Shown one piece after another: positions 1 through 14,120 of a stretch of 64,000 nucleotides of DNA (position 1 is its first letter; each line of letters opens with the position of its first letter). The translations under genes and the position numbers were made by a program. The notes below the pieces were generated by a model. That model worked only from the letters and a program-made list of their open reading frames with translations, was not told the origin of the DNA and did no database searches. Source of the DNA: Setaria digitata (lineage: Eukaryota; Nematoda; Chromadorea; Rhabditida; Setariidae); NCBI GenBank assembly GCA_003640385.1, contig RCAB01000011.1, forward strand, positions 124,001-188,000, given 5' to 3'.

Positions 1-3000
1 TGCGAAAAACAAATATTTATGGCAACTAAAATTATAAACTTGAAAAGGAAAGGAAAAGTTGCATTTGACACATGCAGATTTTACTTACTCAGCAAATAGA
101 TATTAGCTTGAATAGCTTTAATATAAAAATAATAAAAGAATAATAATAATAGAAGAAACAACAATAAAAGAGCATAAATTAAGTGATAAATAAATTAAAA
201 AGTTTTAAAAACACTCTCTATCTTCTAAGAAAACTAAATTTGGGCAGCAACTTCTAGAATAAATCGTTTCAGTTCTCATGTATCTCAAAGGAAGATGCCT
301 CATTTTTGGTCTAGCCTCTATTCCCCTTTTTAGACTGTATTTGGCAGTTTACTTTCCTTTGTTTTGCTCTTCCACCTATCCGAAAAGAATGCGGTTAATA
401 GCGGCGAGTCAGTGTATTTCCGCCCTCAATAATTCGTAATTAAAAAATCTCTCAAACTGAGGAGGCGAAGAGCTTGAATGTTACTGATTTGGCCAGTACC
501 TGAGGTACAGGTAACGTATAGATTGTGGATGGATGTGTACGTGGACAACTGTGAGGGATTTGCCTATTTTAGATGGATGTCTGTGAGGGTTTGTCTGTGG
601 TGTGTTGAAAATCGATGCATTTGCATCGTTTCAAAAAAGCTATTAAAATGCATTTTCCAATTTGGTTGTCACAAGCTCAAATATAGCTTATATGTATGAA
701 TATGTGTGTGTTGTCATCCTCCCATCTATGTCTTTCTTCGTGCTTCTGCTACTGCTATCATATCCTTTGGTTCCCATTTTATTTCATTAGCTAATTCTTT
801 TTTCCTATTTAACTCCTAATCTTCCCCTCAATTTTCTCTCCTCTATTATTTTGTCGGCACATGTGATCCATCCGCATTAAAATTTTAAATTTCAGCTGGA
901 AGTTGTAGCTTAGTAAATTCATTACTCGTTGATGGGAATAATAACTTGATTATTGCCTTTAGGACCAGGGAAGACAGACTAATTATGAGCCAGTGAGTTT
1001 CAGCCGAGTGCACAAGTCTGAAAAGCAGCTATCTTACTTAACCGTCTACTGAATTTATAAATAGTTGCCATCCAAATTTTCATCTTCGAATATCATTTAA
1101 AAACTTATTAGGTAAACAAAGCACTTCCCCAAAAAAATGATAATTCAATATTTGTACTCGCCAAAAAGTTTGTGTTTTATTAATCGTATCGATTTATATT
1201 CCGCTCCGGTCGCTTCTCAAACCTTTACTATTGACAAAGCCACATTTTCTCTCGACATTTCTTCGTTTCAAAATTCTTAAAATTTAAGAAGCATGTGATG
1301 CGGGAGCGAGTGTTTCCCTTCTCTCGATGCTTTTTTGGGTAAATTTTTTTCGATAATCAAATTTCAATTTCAGATCGTCCTTTCTTAGCTATCTGTCTCT
1401 CTTCCGTTTTATAGCCTTCGTTTTTTTTTCGAAAATTTTTAAATTAATTCTATCTTTTTACTACCCGATTCCAATTGCTTTTCTTTCCTACTTTTCATTG
1501 CCCACTGTCTCTTTCTCCTCTCTTCATTCTCACCCTACTGACTAACGTACAACATCGCGCCAGTGATTTTTCTGTCTTCAAAATTTAAAATTCTCTTTTT
1601 TTTTGCATTTTTTAACTTATACTGGTGAAATTTCTTCCTTGAAATTATTCTGTTATGAATGAAAGGTGTTCTAGAAAAAGGAAATCTGAAAAAAGCAGAT
1701 TAATTTGAATTTAGGTTAGAAAATGATAGGTGCCGATTGATGGACAGAAAAAAGACGCTGAAGCGTTGAGGAATTGAAGGATATGGTGGCTGTGTCACAA
1801 GCAGACATAAAGTAACTGTGGTCATTTTAAGCAACCTTTCAATTCCTTGATTGTTTTAAGTCTCTCTTCAGCTGAATACTTCCACTTGAAACAAATCACA
1901 AGATGTTCATATTAATTTCGAAATTTATCTTAACTTTTTCAGAAAAATCTTCAAACTCCTTTTCCGGAACATTCTTTTCAAAATATTTTAAGCCTAAAAA
2001 GATATTTTCATTTCACAAATTATATATACCTTTCATTCACTTGCGCACCAAACTGAATCCTTCAATGTTTTTTCTTTACTTAGATAGTAAGTGATACGCT
2101 ACAATTGTTAGTGTTGTTGTTATCAATGACGCCTTACTGCTAACGCTGTTGATAATTGTAATGATCAATGTGAGAATGAATGATCAGATATTTTTTGAAA
2201 TTTTAAAATCTGCAGCAGTGATGAAAATCACAGTCATTATTTTGCATTCTATTAATTTTGAAGTGCTAATATCATTGATATTCTTTCTTTGAATTTACCT
2301 GCAAGAGTAAAGAACCAGCAACTCTGTTAAAGGAAGTTACATTGTTAATGAACATGAATTGTTTTATTTTTTTAATTTATGCAATATTTTGGTGGGCAAA
2401 AATGTTTACGTGAAGAAAGTGAAATGAATATTCAAAGAAAAACAAAGGTGTTTTTTAATAATATCTTGACAACCTTGTTTCGAATTAGCTCCAAAGTATT
2501 CGAGAAGATTTAAGCAATTAGCAAACAAAACTTTTAAATATTTTGGCGCTAAATTTGGGCGAGAAGTTTGAAAATGAAGAGAGCTTAAATTTCTCATGTC
2601 AACTTTTCATTTACTTCTGCTAATCAGACGCTGATGTTGTGTCGCAGTGAGAGTCGTGGCACAACCGAAATGGTAAGGATTACACTTTAGAGTTTAAGAA
2701 AGATTAATTTTGCATTTTCAGAATATTTACACCAAAAAAATGTGTTGCGACTGGATGACATTTCGATTTGAAACGATAAGGATGGACTTTAAATGGATTT
2801 GAGCTCGTTGTTGCTATGTTGAAGTAGAGGAAGCATTTATTGTTGCGAATAGCTCCATCTATCCATTTTCATTGTTCATCCTCCATTTAAATTTCCGTAG
2901 TGCTAACGATAAACAATATTTTCTGGTTCATATTCCATTAATGTCCTTTGGTTGTTATCGAAATCCAGTGTTTCTGAAATTGCATCCTGAAGACAGTTAT

Positions 3001-6000
3001 GTGCTTCATCTTGTTCTGGTCTTTCTAGGCACCAACTACTATCATTGAATTTCCAACTGATTTGTTCAGGAGCTTTTCCATCGATCTATCGCTTTTATGC
3101 ACTATCGGTTGCACTTCTAAAAAGGCCTTCCATTTCTAGAGAGATTTCTCCTTTAATTATTGCTCTTTTATCTTTCCGATTCACTCCAACTTTTAGCGGG
3201 ATGCAGAATTTTTCTCACTTGCTTAGCAAAGAATAAGCTTGGAGAAAATAAATTCTAGTTGTATTTTAATCCTAAAATGGGAGCGACAAATTTCTCTGGA
3301 ATCAGTAAATCTTTGGAAGTATGTCAACATTAATTGGCGAAGTTTTATTTGATCAGTAGTAGATGGATATGCATTTGCTTGTTTTGCATTTACATAAACA
3401 GATACTCAATAACTACAACTTTCTCAATAAAGCTTTAGTAAAAGTTTCATTAATGAGTTTCGAGTGAATGAGTGAGGGAGTGAGTAAAAGTGAATTAGAA
3501 ATAGTGAAATAGTATTTTACTAACATGCCGTAGTAATATTGATAGTTGTGATTTTGCAAATGGCAATTAGTGAACTGCTTTTGGATTTAAAAGCTCAAAG
3601 CGAGAGTGAGGGTGGAGTTTTGCAATGAATTAAATAAGAGTTATTCTCAAAAACAGTTTCATCTTAGTTGTAGCAATAATGGCTGTGCTAATCGTAGCAG
3701 TGGTCGTAGTAGTGCTGTTATTGTATTAATTAGTTAATTCACTCGAGGAAAACATGGAGAAAGAGTTAGTGAAGTGAAAGGATCGTCATGTTTGTTTTAA
3801 TTATGTCAAGTTGAAAAGTTTCTTCCACTACATCGACAAATAACAAGAATTACCCCACTTCGTTCAATAAGAACACTTTCATATGAAATACATTTCTATC
3901 TAATAAGCGTTATCATCGTCATTCCAATTGGAATTTTATTTAATTTCGCTGTACTTTGTTTATTTTTCTGTTCGATCTGTAGTAGATTTATAATTAATGT
4001 TTATTTGACAACGATTATCCACCAACTGTAAATGATCCGCTTTGCTACTTATGTCAAATTATTATTATCTCCCAATGTGCTTCCACGAACACCTGAACAG
4101 TTTTTTCGAAATGAAGAAGGAGGCTAAGAGATTGCAGTAGCGTATTGGTACTGAGGTATTTAAGCGTTAGTGACTGATTTAGCAAGCATTTGTTTCTTGC
4201 CTTAATAGCATCCAGATTCTCCACGGGTCATCCCTGTCAGCCAGCATTATTTTTCACTGGGTTGTACTTGTCCTTCCATCTTTACGCGGTAAAAAATTTT
4301 GCAAATTGTTGGCCAGTCGTTTCTTCCCCATGTTGACAAAGTGAACGTCCGACCGAGCATTCACTGCGCTTTTCAAAATTTGGTGGCGGAAGTCATCTTC
4401 ATGAATGGGAAGAAAATAACTGTCAAGCCATTTAAATTGAAGCCGCACATTGGTTAGCTTTTCAATTGTAACTTTGTTAGTTGCTGTTTCAACAAGAGCA
4501 ATATTTAATTTAAAAAATTTGGAATTCAATAAGGTATTTTCAAGTTCCTTCAGTTCTTCAAAAAACATAGAAACAACAAAACAGTCCGATCCATTCATTT
4601 TTAATTTTATTACAACGCAGAAAAATTTTTCTTGGCGAAGTCACCTTTTTTTTGGAAAAAAAGATTCGTAATTTTAATTTGCTTGAAAGCATGCACTTAC
4701 AAATCGAATAATATTTCAATTGCTGTCTTTGAAATTGGAAAAGGCTTTCAGAGCTTTTTAAAAATATATTTTTTCTCCCACTCTCCATCTATGCACGTTA
4801 TACTTAATGGATGTGAGATTAAACTTTTTGGAAAATATGTGAAAAAAAATTTCGAAGTTTGCTTTGAATCGACAGCCTCTGCCATCGACAAATGCTTCGC
4901 ACAGTTTTTTCTCACTTCTTCCAAAAGCCCTCTGACTATTATTATAATTATTTAGTTTAAGCAGTTTCTCGATTCTCATTTTCTTCTCCTTCCCATCTTT
5001 TTTGCTGCAAAAAAAGTTTCTGATAAGTCTGTTATCATGTGTGAGCAAGTGTTTAGTCGATTTAAGATATCTAAACTTTAACGGACTTCGTTTTCTGATT
5101 CATGAAATATTTTTAGACCGCTAAGGTGGTTATGTTGATTACAGCATCATTCATGCTTGTGTTTAGCACTAATCTTTCGAAGCTTTTTACAAAAATAATT
5201 GAAAGTCTTTTTTTATTACATCCCTTACTACCTGGCTTTTTCAATTTTCTCCTGCTTTCAACAATTGATTTCATGATTCTGACTGCTAATACAATAAAGT
5301 TTTATTATCCGATAAATTTTTAGGAATTTTTTTTAAAGTTTTTTCGAAAGTTGAAAGAAATGTTTTTTAGAAAGATTTAAATTAAACTTCCATATTTCAT
5401 TGGAAATAACATTCTTTTAAAAATTAGCCCATATGTGGAAGGAGGAAAACATTGTGCTTTTTCGATGAAATTTAAAGTATGTATGGTTTGTATGTAACCT
5501 GCTGTCATTAATTGCGCAGGTACGAGATTAAAATTTCCAAAACTTCTCTTTGAAAATATTACACGGCTGTAAACTGCACCGAATCTCTCTGCTCCCTTTG
5601 AACAGTCACTAGAATGCTCACGACTCGCTTCATCTTAGAAGATTCCTCACGCATTGTTCTTTCTTTACGTGTCGATAAGCGAGATGCATCTCGTTCATTT
5701 CATTTCACGATTATGGTTCTTCATTACGAAAATGCTTGAACTGTGAAAAACGATACAGAATGAGTCAGAGAGTGTATTTAAGTTTGGAATGAAAATTCTC
5801 ATTTACGCCGTGGCACACGAAAGATGGTATCATACGGAGCGACAACAGAACTTCTATTTGGACAATTTAACATTTTAAGAGGGAGAAGTATTTTATATTT
5901 CACAAAGGCCGTATGCTTTTTTCGAATAAAACAATTTAAAAAGTGAAAATTATAATTTTGGTATTAAGTGAAATAATATTATTATGTTACACGACGGGGG

Positions 6001-7570
6001 CAAAATGATCATCATCTGAGAATGCTGCCTTTTCAATGGCGTAACATTTGACACCGCGGTTTTTGGACTGCGCCATTTTTTCTCCTTTCTTGAAATTTTT
6101 CTCTTTAATACTTTGCATAAAATTGATCATTTCCTTAATTTTTAAAAGCAGAGAATTTGATGAATTTCGAAAAGTTCTTCCCATTCTTATTAATCGGTTA
6201 CCAAAAAAGTGCAGCGCTTCTGAAAGAAAGGAAGGTCTTATAAAATAGCACGACAACGGTATCAACTTTTTCGCCCTTTACCCCTCCGTGCAATCAATTT
6301 TCCATTCCTGAAATTCGTCAAGTTCTGCCACTTCTTTTAAAATATTTATCAGTTGTTTAAAATTCATTTAGTTTTATATCACTTTTGAGGTTTTGAATCA
6401 ATTTTTACCGCAAAACTGCATCAAAGCATCTATAGGGATCGTATCTTTGGTTATTCGGGAATCTCTGGGAATTTTTCACTTGATATGGAATGATCTTATG
6501 GTAGAGCGAGTTTATTATCAAGACAATAACAATATTAAGGAAGAATGTAGAAAAAAAATTGCACTTGATCGTTGGATTTTTTTTTGCTTTTATTGTGACA
6601 CTCGAAAGGCTTAGTTTAAAATTATTTAAGACGATCAGTGGGTCTTGAAATTTCATTTCTTTTACTAACCATGCGCTAAATTATAGTAGATTTTGGAATT
6701 TAGCGCCGAAATCGATTCATTGGAAACAGAAGCTTCTTTGCAGCTGACTTTTTTCTAATGCTAGGAAAATCTCACCTCACATCCTAATCATCCACCATGT
6801 GTCGAAAATGTGGAAAATTTTTATGATTAATTAAAACAATTATAATAGATATATATATATTGGATGAGAGGGTTTGCTTGAGTTTCACTGCTACCGTTAC
6901 TGGGTGATGGTTATTGATATCGAAATGAGGCTTCAGATATACAAACAAACAGATGGACCAGGACGGAAGGGGAAATACTTACATGCATGATATACATTTC
7001 AGGGAGACATAATTACACAACGTTTTGGTGGACCCCAAATGGCTCCATTTCAATTAAATTACCAATTTTCTTTTCAAAAATAAATTTTTCTTTGTGTCTC
7101 TTTTTCTCCTATGAATACGTTTGCATGTGTGTTATACGTTTGTTTGCTCATTGGCCCTTGCAAAAATAGTGGGTGCCTTCTTCGAAATACCAAAAGCTTT
7201 TCCTTTTGATATAAATATGAATGTTCACTTCTCCGTTCTGTCCATTTTCCATGGCTTAGTCTCATGTACAAATTCCTCTCATACAATTCTTAATTTAATC
7301 TACTGAATCCGAAAACAATTCCAAATTGTTCTCTTGGCCTGATAGCAATTATTTGCCTTTCATTGAGTTACTGTAATAAAACGGTTCAAAAGTCACTTTT
7401 TCGTTCAAAAATGCTAGTCTAGAAATTCAAATCTTTTGAATAGCCTAATCATTTGACCTGTAAAAGTTCAAGGCTACGTAGTATTTGATTAGATAGTTAT
7501 AACTGTAACAGTCATCAATATTTCAAATTTCCATTTAGTAATTTAAAAATTTCACATTATTCTTATACAG
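1..7570. other. Gene-poor AT-rich tract, no supported gene
   Basis: Mostly T- and A-rich sequence with many stops in every frame. The longest open frames, such as the 114-codon minus-strand frame at 4254-4598, are about what chance gives at this base composition. They have no recognisable domain and no convincing splice signals. Three minus-strand frames overlap head to tail between 5048 and 4254, which could be a decayed gene, but no product can be named. Confidence 0.5.
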
Positions 7571-7609
7571 CAGATTCAGTTTAGCATTCTTTTCAATTTT
7601 CCGCCGGAA

Positions 7610-8318
7610 ATGCAGGAGAATTTTGAAGTTTTGCAAAGCAACTGCGAAATAAATAGATGCAGCACTATTTTCGCAGAAAACTTCATCTATTTCGCTTTAG
7701 TCCAATTCAAAAAAAAAGTATTTGAGGCCAAGCGAATTAGGAATACCGCTTTCTCCTTTTTATTTCCAAGGTTTTGAAATCAAAAAAGAAGAAACAACCG
7801 TCTTGAAGGTTGCAAAAGCTGGTGCGATAACGCAAAGCACTATATATATGCTAGATTTACACAGATTACAGTAGCCTTCATTTCAGATCTAGCAGGCTTT
7901 CCGACAAATCATGGTACTTTGCTGAAGTGGACCAATTTATTTCCACGCTGACAAACAAACAACATTTACAGTAAGTTTCGAGGATAATGAATAGGCTCAT
8001 TCCTTGTGGGCTAACATAATATGTTTATTAAGTAGAAAAATTCTTATCAAATCTGCCACAGACAAATAATAAGGGAAAAGATTTAACATTTCATTAACTG
8101 ATTGTTTCTATATTAACACTTTTTTCTAGCTGGAAGCATATTATATCGTTAAAATTGTCCGCTGTATTGTCAAGTAACGGTCCAACACTTCATTATTAAT
8201 AATTGTTTTACAAATCAGTCCTGGATTTCGCCATGGCATGGAATTGGCCACAAAAGAACAGTTCGAAACCCATGAGATATATCTTTGGCCAGAAGTTACC
8301 AGATATGATGATGGCTAA
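7610..8318 (+). CDS. Candidate three-exon small gene, unknown product (114 aa)
   Basis: I do not recognise this protein. Exons are 7610-7770 (the exon itself opens at 7571 after a TATACAG acceptor), 7887-7970 and 8219-8318. The introns have GT donors (GTTTTG, GTAAGT) and AG acceptors (TTTCAG, AATCAG). Reading phase is kept across both junctions (phase 2 each time), and the stop is TAA at 8316. The first ATG after the acceptor at 7571 is in frame and has an A at -3, so a trans-spliced leader start is possible. The product is soluble-looking, with no clear signal peptide or membrane segment and a Trp/Tyr-rich C-terminal part. A different frame stays open from 8312 to 8521 just downstream, and exon 3 is also open in another frame, so the model may be incomplete or a degraded gene. 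In this AT-rich DNA a 66-codon open exon can arise by chance, hence the low confidence. Confidence 0.35.
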
Positions 8319-11300
8319 ATCAAGTAAAGCAGCTCAGTTTGACTTCTAGTCATCAAGCAGAAAAATTCGGGACAAATCTTGGCAAACAAAGCATTATTTC
8401 TGATATACAACAAAATGTTTCACCACAAATAAGCAACATAAATTCCACAGTCAGTAAAGAAGCTGGTAGCATAAATAGATCCGGGTATTCCCAATTCTTC
8501 GTTCTAGATTTCAATATATAAGACCGAAAAATGTCATTTTCTTTTAATGGAAAATGCTTTTCAAAAAATAAAAGAGAGAGGCGATCTTTTTTGCCCAATG
8601 CTAAAAGTTAGTAGCTTTTAAAAAATTTTCCAAAGAAAGCCTCTAAGCAAAAAAAGAGAAATGAGGTGCGCTCCCATTCTAAGTTAAGTTATGCTACGCT
8701 TCAGTTAGCTGCTCTAAAAAGAAATGAATTTAGGGAGTTTATTTCCCCCTCTTCTATTTCCCTCTTATACCTTTCCACCCACATTTACTTTTCTCTTTAC
8801 ACCTCAGCAATTAAAAGAAAAAAACCTTTTAAACTTGATTCTCGCCTCACAAAACATTCTCTGTTTTCGTTAATTTCAAAAAAAAGCTTTGTTCGTGTGC
8901 ACTGTCCCATTCCATTGCTTTCATTTCCATGCGCAAAATTTTTCCAGCTGTTTAACATTTTTACTTAAAACTTTTATAATCGCTTTGCTAGAAAAATGGT
9001 TCCTTGACCACTTTTGTCCCAAGTTTATGTGCTTATTAGCAAATGACTTTCCAGTTATCTACTAGAAAAAGTGACTACACACATTAGATATTTTATTTAT
9101 TTTTATTCATTAGTTGTATTCGAAATTCCAAGAATTTTCCCACAGGATAATGAAGTACAAATATCAATGTGTCGTCAATTATATTGCCCCATTCATGATG
9201 TTAACTCTTTTAGGTGTGGCTTTGTTGATTGAGGTGAATACTTGAGTAAATCAAGTCACCATGAAATGTTATTTTCAGGTAATAAAATGATTGCGTGACA
9301 ACGATAAGGATTGATACCAAAGAATGCATCACTCATTAAATCGGATTCTATTATGCTGTATCAGTTATCTTGATATTATTTAACAGGTCAGATTTTTTTT
9401 CAGTCTCTGTGTTCAGTTTCTTTATTTTAGACAAGTAAATTGCGAATAATTTTGCTGGAACTTGAGTTTTTACTGTAAATAATTTTAGGTAGAGGTGAAA
9501 AAAGAACATTACTACATTCCCGTTTACAGATCATGTTGCCTTAGATTTCCGAAAACTAATTCATAGCATGTTCTCTCTAAAGCATATAATATTAAAATGG
9601 TCTTTAAAGCAAAATCAAATTAAAAATTTCTTTTATATTAACTGGAATGGCAGTACAAGTTGCTTTCTTCTGGACAATATGTCAGAAACGTTTGAAAGTT
9701 CTTTTTCCTAAGTTCAACTCCCATGTATCTCCAGTTTTGCGCTCACTGAGCAGACAGTCAAAATAGCTCGAAACTTTTAGCTGTTCAAGGGTCGGTATTC
9801 TAAGGGAATTGCTGTATAAACGCTCTGTTTCAATAAAAATTGCTTACCCAGCACTGCATTATTCATTTTTTTAAGTTTAAAAATGCTTTCATATCTCTTT
9901 TCATCAGCGAACTGATCTCTGAATTTTCTGCTTTCTGAAAGCTTCCGCTTTTTCAGTTTAACATTGGTTTATTTGTCAACATTTTGAATTTATTTGTTTG
10001 CTTGGATTGAATTTGACACGCAAATCAAAAAGTGATTCCACAGTTAGGAACCTGATTCTCATTTCATAATGTTTTAGAATTAAAATAATCGAGTAATTGG
10101 AGCGAATTCAAGTCAAAACCTGCTGTACCGCTTGCCTTTAACTATTACCTTTTCCATATTTTGGAATTGATTTAGTCTAGTAAACTACATGCCGTTAAGC
10201 ATTCAAATTTAAGGAGCTGCCTTTAGAAAATGTTCTGAAAGTCTTTTTAACAAAAATGTATTTCCATTTCAATTGGATTTTTGTGTGCATTTAAACGAAT
10301 TCAAAATTGCTTCCTGAATGTGCCAGAAAACTTTCGTGAAAAAAAAAAAACGATAAAAGGTTATATAAGAGAAGTGGATTTGCGAATTTGAAAGACTCAA
10401 AAATGGACACCATTTGTTTGATCTCTCAGTTGTACTGGTAAGAAAAATCATAGGCAAATTGTTGTAAAAAGTTATTTGTTGAAGATTATAGTAGCTTATT
10501 TGATAAGAAACAAATGTTTTTTAAAGCAGTGTCCAATTTAAGAAGAGTTTTAAATTAACATTAAGAATTTGTTTCTGATTAGTATCATATTTTATATAGA
10601 AGAAGCTATTGAGCAACAAGAAATAAATTACATTAAGTAATGGAAGAAATTCAAGATTAAGTAATAAATCTCGTTAGACACATGGAGTACAATTTATCAC
10701 CGTTATCGAAAATAGAAAATAGAAAATTATGCTAACCAAAGGAGTAAATGGGTACATTAATTATTTCTATCTATGAACATCAGGATTCAGTTCTATTACA
10801 GTGATAAAAAAAGAAAATTCATTGCTGGAAACCTTCGAAAACAGAAGATGTTAATTCGGAGAGATTATTACTTGAATTTCTCCCTCATTAAGTCTGTTCT
10901 TACAGTTGGTCCTTTTGCCTGCTGAGCAGCATTATTTTTTCCACGTTAAGATAAATAGAAAGCATTAGAAGATGAAATTACTTCTTGATTCGGGCACATA
11001 TTAATTGTGCGTCATTTCTGCAACAATATTTGAAGATGTAATTTGAATGATAGTGAAAACGTTTCATTTCAATGCACAGTGTCCAGAATCTGTTGAAATG
11101 GTGATTCTCTAACAGTTAACTTCTGGGAGCTATAGGTGACTAAAGTGAAGTACGAGATTCGGATCTATCACTTTTTTATTACGTCCTGAATGGCAAGGAA
11201 TCGCGAAGTGACAAATTGTTGCTAATAATCTTTCTTTTAACATTAAAAAAAAGAAAACTAATCTATTCTTTGAAAAGTCTTCTCTTGCTGCGATTTAAAT

Positions 11301-14054
11301 GCAAATCAAATAACAGAGCTGTTCCATTTTGAAGCGAAAAGGAGAATTTGAAATTTTGCTTCATCTAATTTTTTTCTATGTGTAATTTTATTCCTGTCCA
11401 TAGGTCAGTCGCCTTTTTTTCCTCCTCCTCCATTATTTATTCTTTTTCATGCATTTTCAAGGCAATTTAAACAATTTATTTAGCTTAATTTGCTGCCTTG
11501 ATTTTGTGCTTCCGCGGTAGAAATTCAATTGTTTCATGATGGAGCATTTTCAAAGTGATTTCATTTCTTCCTTTTATTTCTGTCCGAAATTTAACCTGCG
11601 TATTTTTTCGGCTTTTTTTTCGGTCATTTCATAGTTAATACATGCGGGTCGGAAGTTCTGCGTAATTTAAAATGCTTTATTCCATGCGTGAATAAAAATG
11701 CTACAGCTAAAAACATTCATCTTCTCTGCCTTTATACAATAGTTGCAATTTCAAAAAGGAATTTGGAGCAAGTCATTACTTTTCGAATTCACTATAAATT
11801 CATATAAAATTTAATTTGTGTGGCAAAAAAGGAGGCAATCGAATGTATAATAAGAATTAATTGGAATTAACAGGCCAGAAGAATTTTGCAGGAGGCAGAT
11901 GTTTTTGCAAAGTTATTAATTTCTTTTATCTTGTCATAATTTCGGAGTTTCGTCAATCTTCTTTAGATCGACAATTCTCTTCCTTCTTTGTTCCAAAAAT
12001 AAATAAATAAAATAATAATATATTTACTCATATATTCTTTTCACACATACTTTTTGTCCATTTCTGGTTCCATCGAATATTATGTAGTATCGTAAACTTA
12101 CCGGAAGAATATAATGTTAATCTCAGTAGTTATGTTTAAATATTTCTTATTTAAATCTCTGTTACGAATGCTCCAAGTGATTGATTATTTGTCTTCTAGA
12201 AGTTTTGGAACTCTCGAAATGTTTTTCAAACTAAATTTTTTATAATTTTATGTTAATTGGGCATAGTTTTTATTTACAAAACTTTGTGATACCCATAGAG
12301 AATAAGAACTTTACGCAAATATGAGATCTAGCATTTCTGGTACTGCATCTTCAAAACTGCGTGCTTTGATTTCTTAATTTATTTTTTTCTGGTGGCGAAA
12401 GTGTCGAAATAAGATAACTCTAAGGTTTTGCAATCAGTTATTAAATTTTTCGCCTAGTTTAGAAACAATATTTTACACAAGTATTATTAGGCTGGAGAGG
12501 GGAGGAAAATCCTTTCTTTTTGCACCTAATTATTTTTCATGCTTTAGATCACTTTTACGTTCGAAATTATTACTTAATACTCGATATTTATAATATTCAT
12601 TAAAAGTGATTGCAACCAAGTTTCCAAATTCATGATCACTTCATAAGATCATCACTTGAAAATACTTCCTATTCGTACCAAGAAGTACAGTAGGTTAAAG
12701 AAGTTTTAACTCAGACTGGCTGAGTATTATTTTAGAAATTATTTCCTAAAATACTGGCCATATTAAATATATTAACCTTCTTCATAATACTACCAATTCA
12801 TTCTGAAAACTAATTAAATTTGTTGACAAAAAATTTTTCAGGATCAAATTTCTTTCTTCATTAATTTAAATGATGAAGAAATAAAAGTGAAAATTTATTG
12901 CGAGTAAATTTAAAAATTTTTCGCTGCCGCTGTCGAATTGAAATTATAATAGCATGCTGGAATTACTTTACATCAGCAGTGCGTCAGTCACAAGATACTT
13001 TGTTCATCAGTAGGCAAATAAATTAAAGTTTTCATTGAAAAAATTTTAAAAGCATCATCTACGACCATTACAAAAAAAGCTATGCGAACGATTTAGTACT
13101 GTCGAAGCGAGAACTAAATAAGTGGAGGTAACTTTCTTGAAAAACTTTCTGAATCAGAAAGATCAAAGAATAGTAACGAAATTTTCTTTTTCTCAATAAA
13201 AATGACGATTAGCTTTTGAATTAATCATAAGGATTCAGTGTTGTCTCTCTCAGCCCATCTCTAAGCGTAATGCCGAATGCGACGCTACACGACGCTCAAG
13301 CTTCATTATCGGTTTGGATAATAAAATTTTAATTTAAAAAATTCTATTGAAAGCTCTGGTCACGCAATATAGAGTCCGTGAAGCAGCCCGCAATGTATGT
13401 CAAAAAATTGGCTCCAAATTGGCAATATTAGAATTTTGTGCTGATTCTTCATCCATTTTATTAAATTTTCTTTGCGCTTTTTTCCTTTTAATTTCATTTT
13501 TCTTCTTGCTTGTTCACTTTTTTAGTTTTAATTTTCATTTAATGTGCGCGATTAATGCATTTCTGTTTGTGGTTCACTGTGCTCCATCCGATGTTTTTGC
13601 TACCACTTTTTTTGCTGTAAAATGATTAGCTCGAGTAGCGAAGCATCTGAATCCATCTGAACCTTCAGCACTCATCCTGATAGTTTTCAGTGTTAGTGTG
13701 TGCGAATCCTATCTAAATGTGCAAATTTTCTGAGCTTTTTGAGTGTGATTTCCATAAGACTATTCATCACCGATAATTAGTTGACAAAAATAATGTATGG
13801 AGAGAAAGGTCATGCTGGTGTCACCAGCACAGTCTGAAGTGTCATCAGATGAGCACGACCTTTTCGATTGACTGACCCGTCTGGATATCTCGTAAAGATC
13901 GAATTCTTTTGAAAGCATCAACGTTATGCTCGCTCTAAATCATTTCGCTTTTTCGATGGCATTTAAATTATCGCTGGCACTAATTCTGTTTTGGTTTAAT
14001 TGTTATTTTCTGTGCGCCATTATACCACAACTGCACAACTTATCAAGCCTTTTC

Positions 14055-14055
<1 letters not shown>

Positions 14056-14104
<49 letters not shown>

Positions 14105-14120
14105 GTGTGTGTGTGTGTGC
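14056..14120. repeat. (TG)n microsatellite
   Basis: About 32 TG dinucleotides with a single TGCG interruption near 14099. The long Cys-Val and His-Thr open frames across this stretch on both strands are products of the repeat and not genes. Confidence 0.97.

Noticed and set aside
2880..3236. Acidic and basic protein-like segments on the minus strand
   Set aside because: They lie in one frame but are interrupted by TAA and TAG stops, with no splice signals to remove them and no recognised domain.
13250..13393. Two short exon-like pieces with matching phase
   Set aside because: The proposed intron is about 40 bases with a poor acceptor, and the following frame degrades into T-rich sequence.
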